40,337 nt of DNA from Anaerolineaceae bacterium (GTDB lineage: Bacteria; Chloroflexota; Anaerolineae; Anaerolineales; Anaerolineaceae). The stretch covers positions 1-40,337 of the forward strand of contig JAFGXF010000127.1 of the NCBI GenBank assembly GCA_016936755.1, in the 5' to 3' direction. Numbering within the stretch: position 1 is the stretch's first letter; each line of letters begins with the position of its first letter. The notes below the pieces were generated by a model. The model was given only the letters and a program-made list of their open reading frames with translations, ran no database searches and was not told the DNA's origin. This document shows positions 11,195 through 20,192 of the stretch, piece by piece. The translations under genes were made by a program, and so were the position numbers.

Positions 11195-11593
11195 ATGGAA
11201 TTCACTGTAAAAGATTGGATGATGGATACAATTATTTTTCTGGATCCGGATGATTCAGTAGCAGACGCACTGAAGACAATGCGTAGACGATATATCCACA
11301 GTGTAATTATCAGACAGACCCCAAACAATCCTGAATGTGGCATATTAACATCCACCGATATCAGTGACCAAGTTATCGCCATGGGGAAAAATCCCAGTAA
11401 ATTAAAATTAAAAGAAATCATGCACAGCCCACTGATCACAATCAATGCGGATGTACTATTAAAAGACTGTGCGGCTAAAATGAAGCAACATAAGATCCAT
11501 CACATGCCCGTGACTGATGATAAAGGGAATTTGATCGGGATGATCTCTGCCACGGATTTCCTGGTCGCTGCTGAAGCCATGATTGAAGATTAA
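11195..11593 (+). CDS. CBS-domain pair protein
   Basis: A 132-aa stand-alone pair of CBS domains. The first spans about residues 5-65 (VKDWMMDTIIFLDPDDSVADAL through GILTSTDIS) and the second about 72-130 (LKEIMHSPLITINADV through GMISATDFL). CBS pairs bind adenine nucleotides and act as energy-state sensors for partner proteins. The ATG at 11195 has a CGGAGGT Shine-Dalgarno 7 bp upstream. A longer frame starting inside gmd is not needed. The gene lies 16 bp after gmd and 2 bp before the LysM gene, so all four genes from 9562 on are probably co-transcribed. Confidence 0.85.
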   Translation: MEFTVKDWMMDTIIFLDPDDSVADALKTMRRRYIHSVIIRQTPNNPECGILTSTDISDQVIAMGKNPSKLKLKEIMHSPLITINADVLLKDCAAKMKQHKIHHMPVTDDKGNLIGMISATDFLVAAEAMIED

Positions 11594-11595
11594 TC

Positions 11596-12198
11596 TTGCC
11601 TGCATTTATGCTTTCGCGTTATCCATTTCTACTGATCGGCACTTTGTTATTGACAGTCATTGGCCTGCTGTCCAACCCTCCTGTGACAGGGTATGGTAAC
11701 GTATTACCCCAGACCAGTATAACGCCTGTCATTCCTGTAATTGTATCTACAGCGAATCCAGATGGAGCAATTTATCACATCGTCCAAAACGGTCAAACAC
11801 TGGAGATGATTTCCAATTCGTATGGCATCTCGATTTCAGAGTTAAGATCACTTAATGGGATCCTGGAAGGAGCCAGCGATATTTATATCGGGCAAAGCCT
11901 TGTCATTCGAACAGCCCTGCCACCAACAGAAACACCCACACTGACCCCCACCATCCAACCGCCCACCAGGACTCCTCGAAGTACTACTCCAATAATTACA
12001 CCAACACCATTGCCCTCCCCGACCGCCACTCCCAGACCGCTGATTCCTGAAGGGATTATCATAAAACGCCAAGGTTTGGGAATCATATTGATCGCCATCG
12101 GTGTTGCCGGATTACTTGCCATATTCTTGAACCAACTCCGATCGAAAAACAACGACAAAATCTCATCTCACAATGAGGATACAGGAACTAGTCAGTGA
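11596..12198 (+). CDS. Membrane-anchored LysM-domain protein
   Basis: A 200-aa surface protein. An N-terminal hydrophobic segment (about 7-27) is a signal anchor. A LysM peptidoglycan-binding domain follows at about 59-104 (YHIVQNGQTLEMISNSYGIS ... LNG ... IYIGQSLVI). Then comes a threonine/proline-rich linker (about 108-148) of a type common in Chloroflexota exported proteins, a C-terminal membrane helix (about 158-180) and a short polar tail. The start is uncertain: a TTG at 11596, two bases after the CBS stop, or an ATG at 11608; neither has a good Shine-Dalgarno. It probably binds cell-wall glycan; no catalytic domain is present. Confidence 0.78.
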   Translation: MPAFMLSRYPFLLIGTLLLTVIGLLSNPPVTGYGNVLPQTSITPVIPVIVSTANPDGAIYHIVQNGQTLEMISNSYGISISELRSLNGILEGASDIYIGQSLVIRTALPPTETPTLTPTIQPPTRTPRSTTPIITPTPLPSPTATPRPLIPEGIIIKRQGLGIILIAIGVAGLLAIFLNQLRSKNNDKISSHNEDTGTSQ

Positions 12199-12298
12199 AT
12201 GGAATACCATACCAGAAAAATCAATATGGAATAAAGCAAAAGAGAGTACCTGTAAATCTCATGAAGCTGCCCATGTTAAAAACGAAGATCATCATTGT

Positions 12299-12326
12299 GT
12301 GTGGTGTTGAATTGCCATCACCACAC
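12299..12326 (+). terminator. Hairpin, possible weak terminator of the DUF47-LysM unit
   Basis: GTGTGGTG (12299-12306) pairs perfectly with CACCACAC (12319-12326) across a 12-nt loop, 100 bp after the LysM stop codon. Only TCTTAATAA follows, so the U-tract is poor and termination efficiency is doubtful. Confidence 0.35.
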
Positions 12327-12366
12327 TCTTAATAAGGAACTGCCTGGAATTGGGATCTGTTAAATT

Positions 12367-12396
12367 ACGACAGGATACTGTTATAAATACTATAAT
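12367..12396 (+). promoter_or_regulatory. Likely promoter of the histidine kinase gene
   Basis: A perfect TATAAT (12391-12396) lies 18 bp after ACGACA (12367-12372), which matches four of six -35 bases. The predicted start is near 12403, leaving an untranslated leader of about 155 nt. Confidence 0.4.
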
Positions 12397-12557
12397 TGAC
12401 TCAAAGTATGTACTGTGGAGTACGCATAACTCACGGATTGTCTATCTCGTCTGTTTTTTGAAATAAATGGATATGGGTGAGCGGCGTTGAATAATTTTAT
12501 AGACCTTACTACCAATTCTTCAACCAGGAACATAATAATTAGACTGGATTAATCAAA

Positions 12558-14114
12558 ATGTTGCCAGATTTCCGCGTTCGCCAGCGCGATTACCTTCTTG
12601 AAATCACACGAGCGTTGACCGGAGAACTTGACCTTACTGCCCTGCTTGAGCGAATTCTTGATATCTCTGTTGAGATGCTGGCAGGCAGGGCCGGTTTTAT
12701 TGCATTACACGCTGAACCAAGCTGGCAGGTTACAGCTTCAAAAAACCTTTCTCGCGCATTCCGAAAACACTTGGAGAGAATTATTACACATATCTCCGAG
12801 AGGGAAGAATCCGCCAAGATTGAAATCCAGGAAATCATGGAATCCATTCAGCGATTGACCATCACTGCAAGCATGGGGTTGTTGAGCGGCGTTGGCCTTC
12901 CATTAATGGCACAGAAGAAAGTGATTGGTGTCATCTTTGTTTTCAGGAATTATGCCGGGGTGTTTTCCACAAACGATCGCCTGTTATTACGCAGCTTTGC
13001 AGACCAAGCGGCAATAGCTGTTGTTAATGCACAACTATACACGCAAATCAGCAAAGAGAAGAAGAGCCTGGATATCCTTTTGGATTCAGCTGCAGATGGA
13101 ATCCTGATTCTGGATCCCAGGCATATAATCGAACGGGTAAATGCCACCTTCGCTCAGATGGCCAGCACAGCCTTATCTCAAATTGTGGGAAAACGCCACG
13201 ATGAGATCATCCAGTGGGATAGCCCACCGCAGGGCATTCGGCTTGAAGAGGCCGAGGCGGGTGGCTGGCCGTTAACGCCCAACTCGCAATTATATGTTGA
13301 TGGCGATTTGAAACGCCCCAATCAAAATCCCTTACCGGTTGGAATCAGTTATGTTCCATTGCTCTCCCCCGAGGGTCATTTAATGAACATTATCATGACC
13401 GTCCGTGATAATACACGCTATCGTCAAGCCGACGACCTTAAGAGTACGTTTATTTCCATTATCAGTCATGAGCTTAAAACACCTGTGGCATTAATAAAAG
13501 GCTATGTGGCAACATTACGCCGTGATGATGCTCGTTGGGATAAGGCGGTTGTGAATGACAGCCTGGCGGTGATAGAAGATGAGACCGATCACCTGACCTC
13601 ATTAATCGATAACTTGTTGGATGCATCACGATTGCAAACCGGAGGGATCAGCATTAAACGTTCGGATGTCAATCTGAAGGCTATCACAGAGCAACTCGCT
13701 GAACGATACCGGACACAGAGTAAGCATCATGAAATCATCATTGATCTTCCCCACGAAATACCCATCCTTCTTGCAGATGAGGATCGTCTTCGTCAAGTGA
13801 TCTCAAACCTGCTCTCTAATGCCATTAAATATTCCCCAGGCGGAAAAATCATCATCAAGGGACAGGTTAAACATGATCAAGTGATCATATGTATCAGCGA
13901 TGAAGGACCCGGTATCGCACAAAGCGACATCCAGCATATTTTCGACCGTTTCTACCGTGCACCTGGAGCAGTGAAACAAACCAAGGGCGCCGGGCTTGGA
14001 TTGTATCTGGCCCGCTCCATCATTGAAGCCCATGGAGGTCAGATCTGGGTGGAATCGCATCTGGAAAAAGGAGCCCGTTTCTGTTTCTCTCTTCCCCGCA
14101 TTCAACCTGAGTAG
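12558..14114 (+). CDS. Soluble sensor histidine kinase (GAF-PAS-HisKA-HATPase)
   Basis: A 518-aa cytoplasmic kinase with no membrane helix. The order is: a GAF-type domain (about 15-165, ending LLLRSFADQAAIAVVNAQLY), a PAS-type domain (about 172-290, starting LDILLDSAADGILILDPRHII), a HisKA domain with the phospho-acceptor histidine at residue 304 in ISHELKTP, and an ATP-binding domain with the N-box (LLSNAIKYS), G1 (DEGPGIA) and G2 (GAGLGLYLARSI). It should autophosphorylate in response to an intracellular signal. No response regulator with a receiver domain is in the window, so it is an orphan kinase here. The downstream gene begins 77 bp later under its own likely promoter. The ATG at 12558 lacks a strong Shine-Dalgarno. 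Confidence 0.93.
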   Translation: MLPDFRVRQRDYLLEITRALTGELDLTALLERILDISVEMLAGRAGFIALHAEPSWQVTASKNLSRAFRKHLERIITHISEREESAKIEIQEIMESIQRLTITASMGLLSGVGLPLMAQKKVIGVIFVFRNYAGVFSTNDRLLLRSFADQAAIAVVNAQLYTQISKEKKSLDILLDSAADGILILDPRHIIERVNATFAQMASTALSQIVGKRHDEIIQWDSPPQGIRLEEAEAGGWPLTPNSQLYVDGDLKRPNQNPLPVGISYVPLLSPEGHLMNIIMTVRDNTRYRQADDLKSTFISIISHELKTPVALIKGYVATLRRDDARWDKAVVNDSLAVIEDETDHLTSLIDNLLDASRLQTGGISIKRSDVNLKAITEQLAERYRTQSKHHEIIIDLPHEIPILLADEDRLRQVISNLLSNAIKYSPGGKIIIKGQVKHDQVIICISDEGPGIAQSDIQHIFDRFYRAPGAVKQTKGAGLGLYLARSIIEAHGGQIWVESHLEKGARFCFSLPRIQPE

Positions 14115-14152
14115 CCGGCAAGAAAGTACAATCGACTGCAATAACCCAGTGG

Positions 14153-14158
14153 TATAAT
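14153..14158 (+). promoter_or_regulatory. Probable -10 element for the CpXC gene
   Basis: A perfect TATAAT lies 33 bp before the ATG at 14192, and AGGAT just upstream of the ATG serves as ribosome-binding site. No -35 close to consensus is seen at 16-18 bp, so this rests on the -10 and its position only. Confidence 0.4.
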
Positions 14159-14191
14159 GTTCCGTCATTAAGGTTTTATATAGGATAGCTC

Positions 14192-15544
14192 ATGGCCCAA
14201 ACCCAGACTTCTTGCCCACGTTGCCGACAGCCAGTCATTGCTGATGTGACCCAACTCTTCGATATGCATCAGGATTCAACTGCAAAACAAAAACTACTAT
14301 CCGGTGCGTTCAATTTAATCCAATGTCCCCATTGTGGATACAATGGTTCATTGAACACCCCCATCGTCTACCATGATCCGGATAAGGAATTACTGTTGAC
14401 ATACTTTCCTCCGGAATTGGGAGTACCAGCCAATGAGCAAGAAAAATTGATTGGTCCGCTGATCAAACAGACAACTGATCGCTTACCTCCTGAGAAACGG
14501 AAATCTTATCTTCTGACTCCTAAAACAATGTTGACCATGCAAGGACTGATTGAGACCATCCTCGAATCAGATGGGATTACGCGGGAGATGATTGAGGAAC
14601 AACAAAATCAAATAAAACTTCTTCAACAACTGATGAACACACCTGAAGAACAGCGAAAAGAGTTAATTACGAAAGAAGAGTCAAATATAAATGAAACATT
14701 CTTTATGCTTCTAAACCGGTTAATCGATGCTTCTCTCGCCAATGGCGATGAGAACTCCGCCAAACAACTGGCTGAACTGCAACACACCCTTTTTGAAACG
14801 ACTGAGACCGGCATGCATATCCAGGCACAAGCTGTTGAGACTGAGCAAGTGGTGAAATTACTTCAAGAGGCCGGCAAGGACGGTTTAACACGTGAGAAAT
14901 TACTGGATTTGGTGATGAAATCTGAATCGGATACCCAGTTGACAACCTATGTCAGTCTGGCTCGATCCGGTATGGATTATCAGTTTTTCCAACTCCTCAG
15001 CTTAAAAATTGATTCATCTGATCAAACCGAAAAAGAGCGGTTAACCTCTTTGCGCGAAAAACTCTTGGAAATGACACGGGAAATGGATGAGGAGATTAAT
15101 AAGCGGGTAAAAACCGCAGGACAAATGTTGGATGAAATCATAAACTCACCTGATATTGAAAAATCAACAAATCAAAAATTGAGGGAGATCACCTCTATTT
15201 TTGTCGAGGTTTTAGGAAATCGAATCGAGGAAGCCCAACAAAAAGGCGAGACAGATAAACTGGAGAAATTACAAATCGTGGCAGGGGTGATTCAGCAAGC
15301 GACCACGCCCCCAGCTGAACTGTTATTCATCCAGGAGTTGATGGATGCCAAGGATGACTCAATTGTGAAGGAATTACTGGAAAATAACGAACAAAAAGTA
15401 ACCCCTGAATTCATATCAATGCTCAACAATGTTATTGCTCAAGCACAATCGTCTGAAGAAGCTGATCAAGATTCCAGGGAGAGACTTAATGTCATCTATC
15501 GTTCTGCATTAAGTATCAGTATGCGTAAAAACCTTCAACAATAG
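14192..15544 (+). CDS. CpXC-domain protein, otherwise unknown
   Basis: A 450-aa soluble protein. The N-terminus has two CPxC knuckles (SCPRCRQP at about 7-14 and QCPHCGYNG at about 44-52), followed by LTYFPPEL, which fits the CpXC zinc-ribbon domain. The rest, from about residue 90, is highly charged and helical, with repeated leucine/glutamate patterns such as MIEEQQNQIKLLQQLMN and REKLLEMTREMDEEINKRV that suggest coiled coils. There is no signal peptide or catalytic motif I recognise. It lies between the orphan histidine kinase and the FHA/kinase pair, which hints at a signalling or scaffold role, but this is only position. It converges with the FHA regulator. Confidence 0.75.
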   Translation: MAQTQTSCPRCRQPVIADVTQLFDMHQDSTAKQKLLSGAFNLIQCPHCGYNGSLNTPIVYHDPDKELLLTYFPPELGVPANEQEKLIGPLIKQTTDRLPPEKRKSYLLTPKTMLTMQGLIETILESDGITREMIEEQQNQIKLLQQLMNTPEEQRKELITKEESNINETFFMLLNRLIDASLANGDENSAKQLAELQHTLFETTETGMHIQAQAVETEQVVKLLQEAGKDGLTREKLLDLVMKSESDTQLTTYVSLARSGMDYQFFQLLSLKIDSSDQTEKERLTSLREKLLEMTREMDEEINKRVKTAGQMLDEIINSPDIEKSTNQKLREITSIFVEVLGNRIEEAQQKGETDKLEKLQIVAGVIQQATTPPAELLFIQELMDAKDDSIVKELLENNEQKVTPEFISMLNNVIAQAQSSEEADQDSRERLNVIYRSALSISMRKNLQQ

Positions 15545-15574
15545 TAACCAGGTAACGAAAATTCCCGTAAATAC

Positions 15575-15609
15575 ACTGATTTCGTTGGCATCTTTCGTGC
15601 TGAATCAGT
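15575..15609. terminator. Inverted repeat between convergent genes
   Basis: ACTGATT (15575-15581) and AATCAGT (15603-15609) form a 7-bp inverted repeat with a 21-nt loop in the 69-bp gap between the CpXC gene and the FHA regulator. No T-run follows on either strand. It might be a weak bidirectional terminator. Confidence 0.25.
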
Positions 15610-15613
15610 ATCA

Positions 15614-16288
15614 TTAATTATTGCGTGAAATTGGATTATCCAATCTCAAACCAAATCCCCTGACTGTTAACACATAGGCATGAATGGGATCAATTTCCTT
15701 CAATCGATCCCTCAATCGCCTGACAAGTGCATCCAATGCCTCTTCAGAAACACCCTCAGATTGGTCCGGCCCCCAGATGATATCCACCAGTTCATCCCGA
15801 GGTACTACCTGGTCTCTTTTTTCATAAAGCGCTTGCAACAACCTGAACTGTGAAACGGATAGCGGGGGAATTAATTCCTGTTGGTGTACCCAAACGCGGT
15901 GTGAGCGTTTATCAAGATGTAAACGTAGAGCGGTTAAATCCTCTAATGTCATTGTGTCGGTTAGAGGCAATGTTGAATCTGAGGACATATAGGTGAAATA
16001 TTGAACAAGAGCAACTTGAATGGCATCCCCATCCTGTAGCACAATGGGGGCATTCACCTTCTGCCCATTACAAAAAGTCCCATTTTTACTGTTGAGGTCT
16101 TCCAGGATGATTCCACTTGGCGCAGGCATAATGCGTGCATGAAAACGGGAGATCTGCCGATCTGCAATAATTACCTCACAAGATGCATCCCGCCCAATAA
16201 TCACCGCCCGGTTGAGCATCCATCGCTGGCCGCTGAGCACCCCCGATTGTGCCACTAAAACAGGAAAATCATCCTTTATGCGATCCAC
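15614..16288 (-). CDS. FHA-domain winged-helix transcriptional regulator
   Basis: A 224-aa two-domain protein. The FHA domain (about 10-100) has the phosphothreonine-binding signature: GR at 32-33, SRFHA at 47-51 and NSKNGT in the 60s. The C-terminal domain (about 120-220) is an OmpR/PhoB-type winged helix: LSVSQFRLLQALYEKRDQVV, then VRRLRDRLKE and LTVRGFGLRL. It should bind a threonine-phosphorylated partner and DNA, replacing the usual receiver domain with an FHA domain. I chose the GTG at 16288, which has AGAGGTG five bases upstream, over an upstream ATG at 16393 with no ribosome-binding site. It is divergent from a Ser/Thr kinase gene 119 bp away, a likely partner. Confidence 0.85.
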   Translation of the reverse strand: MDRIKDDFPVLVAQSGVLSGQRWMLNRAVIIGRDASCEVIIADRQISRFHARIMPAPSGIILEDLNSKNGTFCNGQKVNAPIVLQDGDAIQVALVQYFTYMSSDSTLPLTDTMTLEDLTALRLHLDKRSHRVWVHQQELIPPLSVSQFRLLQALYEKRDQVVPRDELVDIIWGPDQSEGVSEEALDALVRRLRDRLKEIDPIHAYVLTVRGFGLRLDNPISRNN

Positions 16289-16320
16289 GCTACACCTCTG
16301 AGATAAACCATTAAGGATAT

Positions 16321-16350
16321 AATATAGCAGAGAATCGTCGCTTATGACAA
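16321..16350 (-). promoter_or_regulatory. Promoter of the FHA regulator
   Basis: On the minus strand TTGTCA (16345-16350) is followed after 18 bp by TATATT (16321-16326). The predicted start is near 16314, about 26 nt before the GTG at 16288. It lies in the shared control region with the divergent kinase gene, for which I found only a weak plus-strand -10-like sequence around 16370. Confidence 0.55.
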
Positions 16351-16407
16351 GTGTTTCGCTGCAGGAATTTATATCATCTAACTCCGAAATCAATCAGAAA
16401 TGTAATT

Positions 16408-17397
16408 ATGCCAATTCCATTGAAACCCGGAAACATTCTCCGGGGACGTTATAAAATCAACAAGATCATCGGTCAGGGTGGCATGGGGAGTATCTACCTG
16501 GCGGATGATATTCGGCTGGAAGGACGCCTTTGTGCTCTTAAGGAAGTGGAGCACGATCGTACTTTACCACCAGATTTGGCCCGCCAGGCCAAGGAACAAT
16601 TCCAACGTGAAGCAACCGTTTTAGCGCGCCTGGATCACCCAAATCTGCCCAAAGTCTCTGATTATTTTTCAATCAACGACCGTGATTATCTGGTCATGGA
16701 TTTCGTTCCCGGTAAAGATCTGCGTACATTAATGCTCACAGCCAAACAAGCAGGTACTTTCCTGCCGGAAAAAGATATCCTGGTCTGGGCAGAACAAATC
16801 ACCAATGCATTATCTTATCTTCACACACAGGATCCTCCCATTCTGCATCGTGATATCAAACCCAGTAATGTAAAAGTCACGCCAAATGGATTGATCAAAC
16901 TGGTCGATTTTGGATTGGTTAAGGTGCTCGCTCCTGGAGAAGTAACCATCACCGTATTGCAAGGTCAGGGGACAGCTTTATACACACCTTTGGAACAATA
17001 TGGCGGTGATAGTGGACATACTGATATTCGCAGTGACATTTATGCATTTGCAGCCACGCTATACCATCTGGTGACCAATCAGCCACCACCGGATGCGCGA
17101 GATCGATTTTTACAACCCGATTGTCTGACGCCCCCTCGAACCATAAATTCTGCCATCCATCAGCATATTGAGAAAGCCATTCTTATGGGGTTAAGTTTAC
17201 ATCCGGATGGCAGGCCTGCAACCATTCAGAAATTTTGGGAAGCTCTACAAGGAAATCTGCCCGCACCTGACCGAACGATCGCGGAACGAATATCTGATGA
17301 TCTGGGCAAAGTCATTAAAAACACGCCAGATCGATATCTCTTTTGGGCAGTGATCTCTCTGACACTGATGGGTTTCCTGGTCAGTTTGGTACGTTAA
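16408..17397 (+). CDS. Membrane-anchored Ser/Thr protein kinase
   Basis: A 329-aa Hanks-type (PknB-like) kinase. Seen in order: G-loop GQGGMGSIY (22-30), ATP-binding lysine K45 in CALKEV, catalytic loop HRDIKPSN (from residue 147), DFGLVK metal-binding motif, and an activation segment with several Thr plus YTPLEQYGG. The kinase domain ends near residue 275. A short charged linker leads to one C-terminal membrane helix (about 308-327), with almost nothing outside, so it has no extracellular sensor. The ATG at 16408 starts MPIPLKPGNILRGRYKI; its Shine-Dalgarno is weak. It is divergent from an FHA regulator that could read its phosphothreonines. Its stop overlaps the stop of the convergent GH3 gene by 4 bp. 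Confidence 0.93.
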   Translation: MPIPLKPGNILRGRYKINKIIGQGGMGSIYLADDIRLEGRLCALKEVEHDRTLPPDLARQAKEQFQREATVLARLDHPNLPKVSDYFSINDRDYLVMDFVPGKDLRTLMLTAKQAGTFLPEKDILVWAEQITNALSYLHTQDPPILHRDIKPSNVKVTPNGLIKLVDFGLVKVLAPGEVTITVLQGQGTALYTPLEQYGGDSGHTDIRSDIYAFAATLYHLVTNQPPPDARDRFLQPDCLTPPRTINSAIHQHIEKAILMGLSLHPDGRPATIQKFWEALQGNLPAPDRTIAERISDDLGKVIKNTPDRYLFWAVISLTLMGFLVSLVR

Positions 17398-20192
17398 TCA
17401 ACCTGTTCGACAATCATTAATAACCAACGCCACAGGTACACCATCAACAAACCCAACCCCCCGCCAACTGCTGTTATCAAGAGTACTGCCAGTATAGGCA
17501 ACCCATTGCTGCCTGGCAATCCAAAAGCAAGATATAAAAACGCCAGCCAGCCACCGATCAATGTCAACATGACTGCCCGAATTGCCCAACTATCCAATGT
17601 ATGGCTACGCGTAAACAAGTAATACACACCTGCAGCCTGGGCAAGCAGGAGTATTAATGCTGCAAACCATTCATCCATAAAAGAGGGCTTACGACTTTCT
17701 AAATCTACCACCGGAGTGCTTACTGGTTCAGCTGAATCACCTGCGACCGGTGTCATTTCCACAACATCCGTGGGTGCCAAGGCAGTAACTATCGCACCCT
17801 GATCACTGGTGACATTAAGCTGCAGGATGTTAGATACCACAGCCGGTTCACTGATCGTCTTTATCTCATATAAGCCCTTAAGATCAATTGTGAATTCACC
17901 ATTTGCATAACCATCACTGGTTACAGCATCCACTTGATGAGTTGTGGTTGTCTCACCGGTGCGAGTGATGATAAACCTGACAGTGGTACCATCCGGCACA
18001 GGATGGCCATTCTGATCAAATATGATGCCTGCTTTCATTGGAAGTTTATCCCCCACAGCAAACATAGGTACTTCCGCAGGCTCTGGTGTGCCGGATAGGT
18101 TGAGTAAATCGGAAGCTTGATAATCCAAAGATAATGAAATGATCTGATCCGGATCAGGAGCAGTCACTTGAATGAGATCATAGCCGGTTCCCATTATTGA
18201 AACCGGTGAAGCGCCGCCTGGTACCAATTCATGGAAGAGTATGCGGGAAGCAATATCAAGCGCTTCGGGGACCTTGCTATACAGACTGTAATATGCAGTG
18301 ATTTTTGATATATCGGTCGCATCCAGAAAATAGGGTGCAGAAAAAGCAAATACGATTATCTTTTTATTGCGTACCAGTTCATACCGGTTCGTCAGCAACG
18401 TTTTTAAAGCCTGTGTTTCCGGACTGGACGCATTTACATCCAGCAATGCAAAAATGATCCAATCTGCTTGTGTCAAATTATAATCAAGGCCTTCAGGTGC
18501 AACCATATTGGCAAGGAATGCAGATAAATCTTTAAAAGAATATGAACTCAACATTTCACTTCGAGCTTCTCTTGCGTTTGGAGGACCATAATTCTTTAAA
18601 ATAGCCAGCTCGAGGCCATCAACAGAAAAGTATGTCTGCTCTGTGCATGTTGAGCATGCCTTTCCAGATAAAGTGGAGGTAAAAATCACCAAATCCTCAT
18701 TATGTTCAGGGGGATTGGGTAAATTGATCACCAGGTCTTGTTTATTCGGGCTCAGCAAGGTGGCAGCCTCGTGAATAATATCAAACGTGGTCTGGGATGA
18801 TTCTCCAATATTATCGATTTGATATACACTGGGGATGATATTCATCAGCTCGAAGCTTGGGTACATCTGGTATTTTCGGGTCAAAATATTCAACACCGAT
18901 TCATCAACCCGTGAAGCAAAAGAGGGGTCTTCACGATATTTTTGTGTAAAACTTTCCAATGTGTGGATGATCGATGTATAGTTGTCGGGATCTATGTTCG
19001 AGCGCACATTTCCCATATACAGCATGTCATTGCCTGCCAGGAAAGCATTGCGTGCAACCTGTCGTGGATCGAAAGTTTTTTGAGCCGGATCATAAAAACG
19101 ACGAACAGCCCGGCTGCCCAGATCATCTGAAATCAAGAGACCACCTTGATTACGCCATTCAGCAATAACAGGCAAACTGGTCAATTGCGACAATGCACTG
19201 GCGTCAAAACTTACTGGACGTGTGGTCGCCCGAATATTTCCCTGGAATCCCTGAAAACGGATATGCGATACAAGTAATGCATCAACAACATGCTCTTCAT
19301 CAGCAAGGTTGCCGCATACGGCTAAAAATGGTGCCAGCTCAATCTGCTTCAACTGCTCCAGTGATTTTCGCACTGTTGCCACTTCTTCACCCGGCAACCT
19401 GTCAGACCCACCGTATCCCGGAAAATGTTTCGCCACAACCACGATCTTATCCAAACTGCCCTGATGTACACCACTGATATAGGCTTTGGCCATTTCCCCT
19501 ACCCAGAACGGATCTCCTCCAAAGGTCCGCACGCCCATATCCAGACTGCCTTCAGCCCGTGGCGATTCAAGAACATCCAGGGAAGGTCCAAGGAGGAGGT
19601 TGATACCCAACGCCCGCAATTCTTTCCCAACCACAGAACCCGCTTGACTTGCAAGATCAGTATTCCACGTTGCACCAATTGCCATTTGGCTTGGCAACTG
19701 AGTTAAACCCTTCTAGATCTGATTATTAGGATAACCATCACCTTCCTGGGAAATACCAATGAATAACGGAATGTACTCCGGAGTGAATTCCACGCCCGTT
19801 AGGGGATTAATTACCCCTGTTCGTGATGCCTGATAGCGAATGGATTGTAGTGAATAATTAAATGAATATAATTGTTGAAGGATACCCGTTTCAGAAGGGA
19901 TATTATTATTCTCTGAGCGAAGAATTACACCCCCGACATGGTGGTTCACGACCAGATCATAGATCTGGGAGGCTGGCCCGGTGTCTGTACCCTGGAAAGT
20001 AACCAAAAACAGCTGGCCCACCCGCTCTTCGGCACTCATACGATTGAGAATTTCTTCAGCCTGGGTATGCGCTATTTGATAGGTTGTATTGGCTGATGCA
20101 GCCTGAGACTGAGCTGCAGGCAGAAAAGTGCTTGCCAGAAGCATTATTACAATCAAAACCTTAAGGACTCTCAGCATTCCAATACTGCCCAT
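17394..20192 (-). pseudogene. GH3-family glycosidase with C-terminal membrane segments, interrupted by one in-frame TAG
   Basis: One continuous frame of 933 codons with a single internal amber codon (19713-19715, codon 160). Before it are a signal peptide (about 7-32) and the start of a GH3 barrel (ILNRMSAEERVGQLFLVTFQG). After it the barrel continues with LPSQMAIGATWN, GINLLLGPSLDV, KHFPGYG (K255-H256) and LLISDDLGS, whose aspartate at about 356 would be the nucleophile. The NagZ-type Asp-His pair after KHFPG is not recognisable. An Ig-like region and about three membrane helices end the protein, so the enzyme would face outward. The start follows the glpQ stop directly (TGAATG). Nonsense mutation or sequence error are the likely causes; a shortened product restarting near 19697 would lack the signal peptide. 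Confidence 0.8.

Larger units (their letters stand above)
12199..12557 (+). other. Intergenic region before the histidine kinase
   Basis: This 359-bp AT-rich gap holds no credible gene on either strand. Visible elements are an 8-bp inverted repeat at 12299-12326 and a likely promoter near 12367-12396, listed separately. The 160 bp between the promoter and the kinase start codon would be a long untranslated leader with no structure I recognise. Confidence 0.6.

Noticed and set aside
19713-19715. Programmed read-through or amber reassignment in the GH3 gene.
   Set aside because: TAG ends several normal genes here and no read-through signal is visible, so mutation or sequence error is simpler.
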